Assembly (NCBI GenBank): GCA_902592375.1
Contig: CACJEG010000002.1
Span: forward strand, 1 to 64,000
Direction of reading: 5' to 3'
Source of the DNA: an uncultured Pelagibacteraceae bacterium
GTDB taxonomy: Bacteria > Pseudomonadota > Alphaproteobacteria > Pelagibacterales > Pelagibacteraceae
DNA: 64,000 nt
Shown: one piece after another, positions 52,832 through 60,586 of the stretch
Position numbering within the stretch: the stretch's first letter is position 1
Layout: each line of letters opens with the position of its first letter
Notes under the pieces: model-generated
Databases searched by the model: none
Told to the model about the DNA's origin: nothing
What the model saw: only the letters and a program-made list of their open reading frames with translations
Made by a program: the position numbers and the translations under genes

Positions 52832-53578
52832 TTAGTTTTTTTTTATTTCACCTTTATCTGAATGAACATGATCATGTTTATGTTCATATACAGAAAGAAT
52901 TTGAGATGCTTGTTCACCAAATAAGGTTTTATATTCATTGTTTTTAGCAACATCCATTGGTGATCCAGAACAACATACGTGACCATTTAAACAAACCACG
53001 TGATCAGTTGCAGTCATAACTGTATGCAAATCATGTGAGATTAATAGAATTCCACAATTTAGTGTGTCAGAAATTCTTTTAATTAATTCATACAAAGCAA
53101 TCTCACCAGTGTAATCAACTCCTTGAACAGGTTCATCAAGAACTAATAATTCAGGTTTTTTTGAAATAGCTCTAGCAATTAAAACTCTTTGAAATTCACC
53201 ACCTGATAAATTTCCTAAATTTTTATTCTTAAGATGTATAACACCTGTTAATGTAAGTGCTTCATCAATTGCCTCATCTTTAATATTTTCAGTTAGAAGC
53301 ATAAAATCATAAACTCTTAAAGGTAAGGTCCAATCAATAGATATTTTTTGAGGAACATATCCAACTTTATTTGTGTATTTCTCAACACTTCCTTCTATGT
53401 TTTTGTAAATTCCCAATGCAATTTTTGCGGTAGTACTTTTTCCAGATCCATTAGGTCCAATAAGGGTAACAATCTTTCCTTTTTCAACAGTTAATGAAAC
53501 TCCTTCCACTAGCCATTTATCATTTTGTTTAAAACCAGCGTTATTTAATTTTACTAATGTACTATTTTCTGAGCTCAT
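52832..53578 (-). CDS. znuC: Zinc ABC transporter ATP-binding protein
   Basis: ATPase of the ZnuABC importer. The 248 residues contain Walker A IGPNGSGKSTTAKIAL, the signature LSGGEFQRVLIARAI, Walker B LLVLDEPVQGVDYTG and the switch His (LISHDLHTV). PQKISIDWTLPLRVYDF is typical of the Znu/Zur-regulated subgroup. The C-terminus ends in a His-rich stretch (YEHKHDHVHSDKGE), a possible metal-binding tail. It is divergent from znuA over 71 bp that contain two palindromic operator-like sites. Confidence 0.94.
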   Translation of the reverse strand: MSSENSTLVKLNNAGFKQNDKWLVEGVSLTVEKGKIVTLIGPNGSGKSTTAKIALGIYKNIEGSVEKYTNKVGYVPQKISIDWTLPLRVYDFMLLTENIKDEAIDEALTLTGVIHLKNKNLGNLSGGEFQRVLIARAISKKPELLVLDEPVQGVDYTGEIALYELIKRISDTLNCGILLISHDLHTVMTATDHVVCLNGHVCCSGSPMDVAKNNEYKTLFGEQASQILSVYEHKHDHVHSDKGEIKKN

Positions 53579-53585
53579 ATATTGC

Positions 53586-53614
53586 TTGACTTATAAATGT
53601 TATATTATTACATA
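53586..53614 (+). promoter_or_regulatory. Candidate znuA promoter
   Basis: TTGACT (53586-53591), a 17-bp spacer and TACATA (53609-53614) form a plausible promoter, with transcription starting near 53621, about 29 nt before the znuA ATG. Both palindromic Zur-like sites overlap or adjoin it, as expected for repression. The call is by eye. Confidence 0.45.
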
Positions 53615-53630
53615 ATGTTATATTATAACA
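53598..53630. promoter_or_regulatory. Two Zur-like operators in the znuC-znuA divergent region
   Basis: TGTTATATTATAACA (53616-53630) is a perfect 15-bp palindrome. TGTTATATTATTACA (53598-53612) is the same sequence with one mismatch, centred 18 bp away. The TGTTATA-N-TATAACA form resembles known proteobacterial Zur boxes. Their location between the znuCB-zur operon and znuA would allow shared, cooperative repression of both. Confidence 0.75.
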
Positions 53631-53649
53631 ACCAATTAAATTACTTATT

Positions 53650-54816
53650 ATGAAAAATATTAAAAAAATACCACTTATATTCTCAATATTATCAATTCTA
53701 ACATTCTTTACACCAGCAAATGCTGAAATAAAAGTAGTTGCTTCTATTAAACCAATTCATTCATTAGCTAGTTACTTAATGGATGGTATTGCTAAACCTG
53801 ATTTAATAGTTGATGGATATGCTTCTCCACATGGATTTGCAATGAAACCTTCGCACGCAAAAATGCTTCAAAATGCAGATCTAATATTCTGGGTTGGTGA
53901 AGATTTAGAGAGTTTTTTAGAAAAACCATTGAGTTCAATTGCTAAGAAAGCAGAAAAAATTGAATTAATGGAAACTAAAGGATTACAGGTATTAAAATTT
54001 AGAGAGAGAAATATTTTTGACGAACATGATCATGATGATCACGGACATGACGACCATGGTAAGAAAGAAGATGATCACGACGATCATGGACATGATGACC
54101 ACGGTAAAAAAGAAGATGACCATGACCATGATGACCACGGTAAAAAAGAAGATGACCATGACCATGATGACCACGGTAAAAAAGAAGATGACCATGACCA
54201 TGATGACCACGGTAAAAAGGAAGATGATCACGACCACGATCATGACGATCATGGTAAAAAAGAGGATGATCATGACGACCACGGACATGACGATCATGAT
54301 GGACATGCGCATGGTGAATTTGATCCACACATTTGGTTGGACCCAATTAATGCAAAAGCTATGTTAAATGAAATGGCAGAACATTTAATTGAAAATGATC
54401 CTAAAAATGAAGCTAAATATAAAAGTAATTTAGCAAAAGCTTTACAAGAAATAGATAAACTTACAATTGATGTAATGACAGATTTAAGCAACAGTGTTTC
54501 TTCAATTGTATTCCATGACGCTTATCAATATTTTGAAGAAAGATTTAATGTTAAAGTGTTAGGTGCATTTACTGTTAATACAGATGTTATGCCTGGAGCT
54601 GAACAACTTGCTGAAATTAGAGAAATTATCGAGCATGATAAAGTAGCTTGTGTATTCTCAGAGCCTCAGTTTAATCCTGATATTATCAATGCAGTTGCAA
54701 AAGATATGAAGATTAAAACTGGTGTTCTAGATCCTCTTGGTGCAACATTAGATCCAGGAAAAGACTTATATTTCAATTTAATTAGAAATATGTCTGCATC
54801 CTTCAAAGGTTGTTAA
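53650..54816 (+). CDS. znuA: Zinc ABC transporter substrate-binding protein with expanded His/Asp loop
   Basis: Periplasmic zinc-binding protein of ZnuABC. The 388 residues start with a signal peptide (about 1-25, PANA). Zinc ligands are recognisable: IKPIHSLASYL, then DPHIWLDPINAKAM after the loop, VFHDAYQYFEERF, and the C-terminal DPLGATLDPG. Between about residues 124 and 222 lies an extremely His/Asp/Lys-rich loop made of repeats such as DDHDHDDHGKKE. Such loops are normal in ZnuA (zinc scavenging or chaperoning) but usually about 20-40 residues long; this one is roughly 100. The protein is correspondingly longer than the usual 300-330 residues. It is divergent from znuC under two Zur-like sites and followed by a strong hairpin. 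Confidence 0.95.
   Translation: MKNIKKIPLIFSILSILTFFTPANAEIKVVASIKPIHSLASYLMDGIAKPDLIVDGYASPHGFAMKPSHAKMLQNADLIFWVGEDLESFLEKPLSSIAKKAEKIELMETKGLQVLKFRERNIFDEHDHDDHGHDDHGKKEDDHDDHGHDDHGKKEDDHDHDDHGKKEDDHDHDDHGKKEDDHDHDDHGKKEDDHDHDHDDHGKKEDDHDDHGHDDHDGHAHGEFDPHIWLDPINAKAMLNEMAEHLIENDPKNEAKYKSNLAKALQEIDKLTIDVMTDLSNSVSSIVFHDAYQYFEERFNVKVLGAFTVNTDVMPGAEQLAEIREIIEHDKVACVFSEPQFNPDIINAVAKDMKIKTGVLDPLGATLDPGKDLYFNLIRNMSASFKGC
54025..54315 (+). repeat. In-frame tandem repeats in znuA
   Basis: Coding units of 45, 45, 36, 36, 36 and 42 bp, followed by a worn remainder, each encode a variant of D-D-H-(G/D)-H-D-D-H-G-K-K-E. The three central 36-bp units (54115-54150, 54151-54186, 54187-54222) are almost identical at the DNA level, which points to recent slippage or unequal exchange. 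All unit lengths are multiples of three. Confidence 0.9.
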
Positions 54817-54829
54817 TTAAAAATTAGGT

Positions 54830-54863
54830 TTAATCCGGGAATTTTTTCAAATTCTCGGATTAA
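54830..54863 (+). terminator. Terminator-like hairpin after znuA
   Basis: Arms TTAATCCGGGAAT (54830-54842) and ATTCTCGGATTAA (54851-54863) pair over 13 bp with one G-T, around an 8-nt loop, 14 nt after the znuA stop. It is the strongest hairpin in the area but lacks a clean T-run afterwards, so termination is probable and not certain. Confidence 0.5.
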
Positions 54864-54947
54864 CAAATAATTATTATTGTTATTTAATCTCACAAAAAAG
54901 ATTGTATTTATTTTAAAGAAGATTTATTTTCTTTCATAATCTATCTT

Positions 54948-55829
54948 ATGAATGATTTAAATTTATTTAAAAAAAATGGCTTTCTTGTTAAAAAAAATCT
55001 AATTTCTCAAACTAAGATAAATAAAATTAATAAAATTGTTAATGAAGTAATTTCTAAAGAAAAAAAAAGAAAAAAAGGTAATGGTACAAATGGAACTCAG
55101 TCCTATAATAACTACCATTTTGTCTACAATTCAGGCTCATCAAAAAATAAAGAAATTCTAAGATTAAATAATCCTCAAAACAGACATAAAGTTTTCTATG
55201 AATTGTCTAGAGATAAAAGAATTATATCTATAGCTAAAAAATTATTAGGTGGAACAGTAAGATTTCATCTAGGTAAATTAAATTTTAAGCTTCCAAATAA
55301 GAAAAAAGGCAGTGAAATTGGATGGCACCAAGATTGGGCTTTTTACCCTCATACGAACGATGATTTAATTACAGTTGGCGTATATTTAGATGATTGCTAT
55401 GAAAAAAATGGGCCACTTAAAATAATAAAGAATTCACACAAAAAGAAATTGTACAGCCACCACAGCAAAGAAAATTATTTTGTTGGAAAAATAGACACTA
55501 AAAAAAATAAAATAGGAACTAAAGATAGTGTTTCTATAACTGGGACAGCAGGAACAGTAGTATTTTTTCATTGTAGATCAGTTCATGGGTCTGGACACAA
55601 TCAAATGAATAACTCAAGACCCTTAATTTTATTTGGTTATAGAGCTTGTGATGCATGGCCATTAATTAATGATGGAAACCCTCATCCTGAGGTTAATTTA
55701 GATAATTATGATAAAAATATCATTGTTGGAAATAAATCAATAAAACCAAGATTGACTAAAGTCCCAACCATAATCCCACTGCCTAAGAAGAAACACTACG
55801 TTTCTATCTATGAACTTCAAAAAAATTAA
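54948..55829 (+). CDS. Phytanoyl-CoA dioxygenase (PhyH)-family oxygenase
   Basis: A 293-residue Fe(II)/2-oxoglutarate-dependent oxygenase. The facial triad is visible: His and Asp in GWHQDWAFYPHT (HxD at about 124-126) and the distal His in CRSVHGSGHN, with the 2-oxoglutarate-binding Arg in NSRPLILFGYR. Y(L)DDCYEKNGPLKIIKNSHKK is the family core strand pair. Members hydroxylate small molecules (for example ectoine or lipid-like substrates); nothing here identifies the substrate. It stands alone after znuA with its own upstream spacer and is followed by the arsC operon. It is a cytoplasmic enzyme. The family call is firm. Confidence 0.88.
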   Translation: MNDLNLFKKNGFLVKKNLISQTKINKINKIVNEVISKEKKRKKGNGTNGTQSYNNYHFVYNSGSSKNKEILRLNNPQNRHKVFYELSRDKRIISIAKKLLGGTVRFHLGKLNFKLPNKKKGSEIGWHQDWAFYPHTNDDLITVGVYLDDCYEKNGPLKIIKNSHKKKLYSHHSKENYFVGKIDTKKNKIGTKDSVSITGTAGTVVFFHCRSVHGSGHNQMNNSRPLILFGYRACDAWPLINDGNPHPEVNLDNYDKNIIVGNKSIKPRLTKVPTIIPLPKKKHYVSIYELQKN

Positions 55830-55845
55830 ATCACATTGAAGTTTA

Positions 55846-55879
55846 TTGTAATAAATCTTTAACAAAACATTCATATAAA
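55846..55879 (+). promoter_or_regulatory. Weak PhoB-like box and -10 before the arsC operon
   Basis: TTGTAATAAATCTTTAAC (55846-55863) matches the pstC box at 14 of 18 positions. It is followed after exactly 10 bp, as at the other sites, by TATAAA (55874-55879). The predicted start of transcription falls at about the ATG (55886), giving a leaderless mRNA. The match may be chance in AT-rich DNA; the identical spacing is the argument for it. Confidence 0.4.
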
Positions 55880-55885
55880 TTCTGA

Positions 55886-56110
55886 ATGTCATTTTTTAAA
55901 AAATATCTAAAGTGGATAAGTACACTCTTAGTGTTAACTGGTATTTTACTTACAAATCTTAATATTTACCCGCTGAATATTTATTTTCATGGGCTTGGTG
56001 TTGTCGGATGGACAATTTCAGGTTTCTTATTAAAGGATAAAGCCATTTTAACTAACTTTGGGTTACAAATTCCATTATTTGTAATCGGTATTTATAAAAT
56101 TATTTTTTAA
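55886..56110 (+). CDS. Small membrane protein, 74 aa, in the arsC operon
   Basis: Unrecognised small hydrophobic protein. Three membrane-like segments are likely: about residues 8-26 (WISTLLVLTGILLTNL), 30-48 (YFHGLGVVGWTISGFLL) and 56-73 (GLQIPLFVIGIYKIIF). The N-terminus is basic (KKYLKW). It shares its last base with the arsC start (TAATG), so it is translationally coupled to arsC and then the aquaporin gene. A role in arsenic handling is suggested only by this coupling. A 7-bp stem (ACATTCA, 55867-55873, with TGAATGT, 55883-55889) could enclose its ATG if transcription began further upstream. Confidence 0.7.
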   Translation: MSFFKKYLKWISTLLVLTGILLTNLNIYPLNIYFHGLGVVGWTISGFLLKDKAILTNFGLQIPLFVIGIYKIIF

Positions 56111-56541
56111 TGAAAAATATTTTATTTGTATGCACAGGAAATTCAGCAAGAAGCATTATAGCTGAGAGTATTATCAATAATGAATACTCAAATAAATTTA
56201 AAGCTTTTAGTGCTGGTAGCAATCCATCAGGAAAAATCAATATTGATGTTAGAAGTTTTTTAGAGAAAAATAAAAATTATGATCTAACTAACTATAGTTC
56301 TAAAAACTTTGGAGAGTTTATAAATAATGAAGTAAAGATGGATCACGTAATAACGGTATGCAATAACGCAAATAATGAGGTATGTCCTATTTGGCCTGAT
56401 AAAAACCAAATTATACACTGGGATATAGACGATCCAGTAACTAAACTTCAAAATGCTAATGACGAAGAAAAGCAAATAATCATTAGAAACACTTTCAATA
56501 TTATAAGCAATAAAATTAAAGATTGGCTAGATGAAAAATAA
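56110..56541 (+). CDS. arsC: Arsenate reductase, low-molecular-weight phosphatase type
   Basis: Reduces arsenate to arsenite with thiol electrons. The 143 residues contain the phosphatase-like P-loop VCTGNSARS with Cys8 and Arg14, and the redox pair Cys84 and Cys92 in VCNNANNEVCPIWP, followed by HWDIDDPV. The three-Cys arrangement distinguishes ArsC from protein tyrosine phosphatases of the same fold. It is overlapped by the small membrane gene (1 bp) and itself overlaps the aquaporin gene by 11 bp, giving an arsC-channel unit like the ArsC-AqpS system of rhizobia. It lies immediately beside the phoB end of the phosphate locus; arsenate is a phosphate analogue imported by Pst-type systems. 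Confidence 0.9.
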   Translation: MKNILFVCTGNSARSIIAESIINNEYSNKFKAFSAGSNPSGKINIDVRSFLEKNKNYDLTNYSSKNFGEFINNEVKMDHVITVCNNANNEVCPIWPDKNQIIHWDIDDPVTKLQNANDEEKQIIIRNTFNIISNKIKDWLDEK

Positions 56542-57187
56542 AAATAAATATTTTCTTTCAGAATTTATTGGAAGTTGCTTTCTAGTAATGATCATAGTTG
56601 GGTCAGGGTTAATGGCAGAAAATCTTACCAATGATACAGCGGTAATGCTAATTGCAAATACTATAGCAACTGGAGCTGGATTGTTTGTGCTAATAACTGT
56701 TTTTGCTGATGTGTCTGGAGCTCATTTTAATCCATTTGTTAGTATTGCTATGACAATTACAGGAAAACTAAAAAAACGTCTTCTACCCTTTTATATTTCA
56801 GCTCAGATCCTTGGATGTTTATTAGGTGTGGCTTTAGCTAATTTCTTTTTTGAACATCAGATTTTTGAATTATCGACAAAATCAAGAGATGGTATCTATA
56901 TTTTTGTATCAGAAATTATAGCAACATTAGGACTAATAATTATTATTTTTGGATCCATGAAGTCAGGTAAAATTACTGTCGCTGCATCTGTTGGGTTATA
57001 CATTACAGCTGGTTATTGGTTTACTTCATCAACATCTTTTGCAAATCCTGCTGTAGCAATAGCAAGAACATTCACAGAGTCGTTTACTGGTATAAGTTAT
57101 TTAAACACTCCTTTTTATATAGCTGCTGAATTGATTGGTATGTTGATTGCTATATATTTGGTAAAAAAGATTTTCTTAAATAAGTGA
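56531..57187 (+). CDS. aqpS: MIP-family channel, AqpS-like, with NPF in place of the first NPA
   Basis: A 218-residue aquaporin/aquaglyceroporin with six hydrophobic segments and two half-helices. The first pore motif reads GAHFNPFVSIAMT (Asn67-Pro-Phe69) in place of NPA. The second is FANPAVAIART (Asn172-Pro-Ala174, with the selectivity-filter Arg179). Coupled to arsC by an 11-bp overlap, it most likely lets arsenite leave the cell down its gradient, as AqpS does in rhizobia, replacing an ArsB/Acr3 pump (none is present). Glycerol or water transport cannot be excluded. It converges with phoB, overlapping by 12 bp. Confidence 0.85.
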   Translation: MKNKNKYFLSEFIGSCFLVMIIVGSGLMAENLTNDTAVMLIANTIATGAGLFVLITVFADVSGAHFNPFVSIAMTITGKLKKRLLPFYISAQILGCLLGVALANFFFEHQIFELSTKSRDGIYIFVSEIIATLGLIIIIFGSMKSGKITVAASVGLYITAGYWFTSSTSFANPAVAIARTFTESFTGISYLNTPFYIAAELIGMLIAIYLVKKIFLNK

Positions 57188-57856
57188 ATAACCAGAAGAT
57201 CTAACTGTTCTAATTAATTCTTTTTTATTTTTTAAGTTAACTGATTGCCTTAATCTTCTAATGTGGACATCTATAGTTCTGCTTTCGACATTTACATTAT
57301 TTGGCCAAACACTTTCTAGTATTTGATCTCGAGAATAAACTCTTTTAGGATTTGTTAAAAAAAACTCTAATAACCTAAACTCAGTTGGCCCAAGTTTAAT
57401 TTCTTGACCGTCTCTAAAAACTCTTTTTTCAATTCTATCTAACATTAAGTCATCAAACTTTAAATTATCTGATACAGTATTTGGATTAGATCTTCTTAAA
57501 ACTGCTTTAATTCTCGCCATTAGCTCATTGAAACTGAAAGGTTTAGTTAAATAATCATCTACCCCACTATCTAACCCTTTAATTTTATCTTCTTCTTCAC
57601 CTTTGGCAGTTAACATGATCACAGGTAAATTTTTAAAACTATTGTCTTTTCTAATATTTTTGCAAATTTCAATACCGGAGAGATCAGGTAACATCCAATC
57701 TAATAAAAGTAAATCTGGCTGAAATTTTTTTAATTCCTTTAAACCATCATTGCCATTCAATGACGATGAAACTAAAAAACCATTTTTTTCTAAATTATGT
57801 TGAACTAATTGAATTATTGAAGGTTCGTCCTCAATAATAAATATTTTGCCATTCAT
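57176..57856 (-). CDS. phoB: Phosphate regulon response regulator PhoB
   Basis: OmpR-type transcription factor activated by PhoR. The 226 residues have a receiver domain with KIFIIEDEPSI (acidic pocket), LLLDWMLPDLSG (phospho-acceptor Asp), MLTAKGEE and TKPFSFNEL (Lys), then a winged-helix DNA-binding domain from about residue 130 (LGPTEFRLLEFFL, YSRDQILESVWP, VESRTIDVHIRRLR). Position in phoR-pstSCAB-phoU-phoB makes the identity firm. The proposed target boxes are at 63184, 61999, 24486 and perhaps 55846. Its 3' end overlaps the aquaporin gene on the other strand by 12 bp. Confidence 0.96.
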   Translation of the reverse strand: MNGKIFIIEDEPSIIQLVQHNLEKNGFLVSSSLNGNDGLKELKKFQPDLLLLDWMLPDLSGIEICKNIRKDNSFKNLPVIMLTAKGEEEDKIKGLDSGVDDYLTKPFSFNELMARIKAVLRRSNPNTVSDNLKFDDLMLDRIEKRVFRDGQEIKLGPTEFRLLEFFLTNPKRVYSRDQILESVWPNNVNVESRTIDVHIRRLRQSVNLKNKKELIRTVRSSGYSLI

Positions 57857-57857
57857 T

Positions 57858-58550
57858 TTATTGCTGAATAACTTTACCTTTTGGTCTGCTTCCTTTTAGA
57901 TACTCGCCTTTAATTAAATAACAAATTGACTCAGCAATATTTGTTATATGATCTCCAGCTCTTTCAAGATTTTTTGTTGCGAAAATTAAATGTGTTGAAA
58001 AGTCTAAATTCTTTTTATCTTTAGAGAGAAAATCAATTACACTTTCCATAGCAATATAAGTAAGGTCATCTACTTGCTCGTCTTTTTCCCACACTTCTTT
58101 TGCCTTATCATAGTTTTTATTAACGTAACTATCTAGTACATCGTTTAATTGCTTTATAACTAATTCGCCTAATCTTTTTAAATTACCTAAAAGTTCTTCA
58201 GGTAAATCTAATGGAAGAGGTTTAACTTTCTTTGCATTACTCTTAGATAAATCTCCAATTCTTTCTAAATCTTGAGATATTTTTAATGAGCTAATTGTTT
58301 CTCTTAAATCAATTGCCATTGGCGCTCTCTTTACCAACAATGTCATTATTTGAGTATCAATTTTAGATCTGAATTTATTTATTTCATCATCACTTTTAAT
58401 AATTTTATCAATTGAATCTTTATCAACTTTAATTACCGCATCCATTGAATCAATTAATTGAGACTCGGTTAGACTTCCCATTTTTATAACAGAGTCTATT
58501 AAGTGCCTTAATTCTTCTTCATAAGATTTTACTGTGTGTTCATTGCTCAT
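57858..58550 (-). CDS. phoU: Phosphate transport regulator PhoU
   Basis: Negative regulator linking Pst transport state to PhoR. The 230 residues form two similar three-helix bundles: HTVKSYEEELRHLIDSVIKMGSL at the start with RAPMAIDLRETISSLKISQDLERIGD, and in the second half FSTHLIFATKNLERAGDHITNIAE. The E/DxxRxGD-type motifs (LERIGD and LERAGDH) are the metal-binding signatures. It lies 3 nt after pstB and 1 nt before phoB. Confidence 0.96.
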   Translation of the reverse strand: MSNEHTVKSYEEELRHLIDSVIKMGSLTESQLIDSMDAVIKVDKDSIDKIIKSDDEINKFRSKIDTQIMTLLVKRAPMAIDLRETISSLKISQDLERIGDLSKSNAKKVKPLPLDLPEELLGNLKRLGELVIKQLNDVLDSYVNKNYDKAKEVWEKDEQVDDLTYIAMESVIDFLSKDKKNLDFSTHLIFATKNLERAGDHITNIAESICYLIKGEYLKGSRPKGKVIQQ

Positions 58551-58553
58551 AAT

Positions 58554-59324
58554 TTATCCAAATCTACCTGTAATATAGTCTTGTGTCATTTTATTGTCAG
58601 GATTTTTAAAAATTTTCTCTGTTTTGCCTACCTCTATTAGTTTACCAAGGTGAAAAAACCCTGTTTTCTGCGAAACTCTAACTGCTTGTGCCATTGAATG
58701 AGTAACAATTACTATAGTATAGGTTTTTTTAAGCTCATCTATTAATTCCTCAATTTTTGCTGTTGCTATTGGGTCTAAGGCTGAACAAGGTTCGTCCATT
58801 AATATAACTTCAGGATTAACAGAAATTGCTCTAGCAATACAAAGACGTTGTTGTTGACCACCAGAAAGACCAGTTCCAGGTTCATCGAGTCTATCTTTAA
58901 CTTCTTCCCACAATGCAGCTTTCTTTAAACTATTTTCCACAATTTCATCTAATTCACTTTTAGTTTCACCTTTTCCATGAATTTTTGGACCATAAGAAAT
59001 ATTATCATATATGCTTTTTGGAAATGGGTTTGGTTTTTGAAAAACCATTCCTACTCTTTCTCTTAAAGATACTACATCTAAATTTTTATCGTTGATTTCA
59101 ACACCATCTATTTCAATGTTTCCAGATACTTTACAAATATCGATTACATCGTTCATGCGGTTAATACATCTGATGAAAGTAGATTTTCCACATCCTGATG
59201 GTCCAATTAAAGCAGTAACTTCTTTTTCGTTTAAATCTAAATTCACATCAAACAAAGCTTGTTTTTCTCCATAATAGACATTTAGATTTTTAGATTTTAT
59301 TTTTACATTATTCATTAGTTCCAT
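58554..59324 (-). CDS. pstB: Phosphate ABC transporter ATP-binding protein
   Basis: ATPase of the high-affinity phosphate importer. The 256 residues contain Walker [39 protein letters not shown], the signature [15 protein letters not shown], Walker [17 protein letters not shown] and the switch [20 protein letters not shown] and NRMND are PstB-specific. It overlaps pstA by 10 bp. Confidence 0.97.
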   Translation of the reverse strand: MELMNNVKIKSKNLNVYYGEKQALFDVNLDLNEKEVTALIGPSGCGKSTFIRCINRMNDVIDICKVSGNIEIDGVEINDKNLDVVSLRERVGMVFQKPNPFPKSIYDNISYGPKIHGKGETKSELDEIVENSLKKAALWEEVKDRLDEPGTGLSGGQQQRLCIARAISVNPEVILMDEPCSALDPIATAKIEELIDELKKTYTIVIVTHSMAQAVRVSQKTGFFHLGKLIEVGKTEKIFKNPDNKMTQDYITGRFG

Positions 59325-60586
59325 CTTTTCTCAAATTTTTGTCTTAAGTATACTGCTAAAAAATTCATTACAATCAAAAAACTTAATAACATCATAATAG
59401 TAGCTGATGTTTTTTCAACAAATCCTCTCTCAGCAGACTCTGACCATAAATAGACTTGTACAGGTAAAGATGAAGAAGGATCAATTGGTGTTGATGGAAT
59501 ATCAACAACAAAAGCTACCATTCCTATCAAAATTAATGGAGCTGTTTCTCCTAATGCTTGTGCTAATCCTATTATAGTTCCTGAAAGTGTACCAGGTAAT
59601 GCTAAAGGAACTACATGGTGAAATACAGATTGAAACTTAGAGGCACCAACAGCCAATGCACCCTCTCTTATTGATGGTGGTACAGCTTTTAATGATGCTC
59701 TACATGGTATGATTATTCTAGGCAAAGTCATGAGTGCTAAAGTAATTCCAGCTACTAATGGTGTTGATCTAGGTAATTGAATTGTTGCTAATAATATTTG
59801 TAGTGCTAATAAACCATAAACTATTGACGGCACAGCAGCTAAATTATTAATATTAATTTCAATAAAATCTGTGATTTTATTTTTTGGCGCAAACTCTTCT
59901 AAATAAATTGATGCTAACACTGCAACAGGAAATGCTAACAATAAGCAAATAATTATACTATAGAATGATCCAATTAGAGCACCACCTATACCAGCAAGCT
60001 CAGGATCACGTGAGTCTCCATTTTTAAAGAAATAATTATTAAAATTTTTAATAATTTTTTTATTTTCAACTAAATTATCATAAATGATTAATTGAAAATC
60101 TGAAATTCTTCTTCTGTCTTCAGGTAAATCTCTTGGATAATTTCCTTTATGAAGTTGATCAATATCATCAGATGCGGTTATTTCTAAATTTATTTTTTTT
60201 CCAATTAAATTGTTATTTTCTAAAAAGGCTCTTTTAATCTCGATTTCTGCATCTGTTGTGAATAAATCAATTAACTGATTTTCTTGATCTAAATCTTGAG
60301 CTGGAAATACTTTTAAAAGACTTTCAATTGTAATGTCGTAGAAATCAGCCTCTAAAATTTGATCCTCAGTGGCACCATTTTTAATTTCTAATAACTCCTG
60401 ATCAAAGAAAACCTCTACATTTATAGCTGTTTTCATAAATGCTGAGCTACCTTTTGAAAAAATATTATGTACTAAGATTAATACAAATAATAAAGCAACA
60501 AAAATTGATGCTAGACCATAAAACCTAAATCTTTTTTCAGCACTATGTCTTTTTTTTAATCTTTCTTCTTTAGTCATACTTCTCAC
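59315..60586 (-). CDS. pstA: Phosphate ABC transporter permease PstA
   Basis: One of two membrane subunits of the Pst importer. The 423 residues include an N-terminal extension (about 1-190, the DUF3333-like part with one membrane helix and a large periplasmic region) typical of alphaproteobacterial PstA. The permease domain follows: [39 protein letters not shown], then the coupling-helix region [27 protein letters not shown] and [10 protein letters not shown]. It overlaps pstC by 17 bp and pstB by 10 bp. Confidence 0.95.
   Translation of the reverse strand: MRSMTKEERLKKRHSAEKRFRFYGLASIFVALLFVLILVHNIFSKGSSAFMKTAINVEVFFDQELLEIKNGATEDQILEADFYDITIESLLKVFPAQDLDQENQLIDLFTTDAEIEIKRAFLENNNLIGKKINLEITASDDIDQLHKGNYPRDLPEDRRRISDFQLIIYDNLVENKKIIKNFNNYFFKNGDSRDPELAGIGGALIGSFYSIIICLLLAFPVAVLASIYLEEFAPKNKITDFIEININNLAAVPSIVYGLLALQILLATIQLPRSTPLVAGITLALMTLPRIIIPCRASLKAVPPSIREGALAVGASKFQSVFHHVVPLALPGTLSGTIIGLAQALGETAPLILIGMVAFVVDIPSTPIDPSSSLPVQVYLWSESAERGFVEKTSATIMMLLSFLIVMNFLAVYLRQKFEKRWN

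Noticed and set aside
54025-54315. Regular 36-bp repeats that could suggest a CRISPR array
   Set aside because: Units are directly adjacent without spacers, in frame and encode the ZnuA loop; no cas genes.
53992-54346. Two long minus-strand frames opposite znuA
   Set aside because: They exist only because the His/Asp tandem repeats keep all frames free of stops; antisense shadows.
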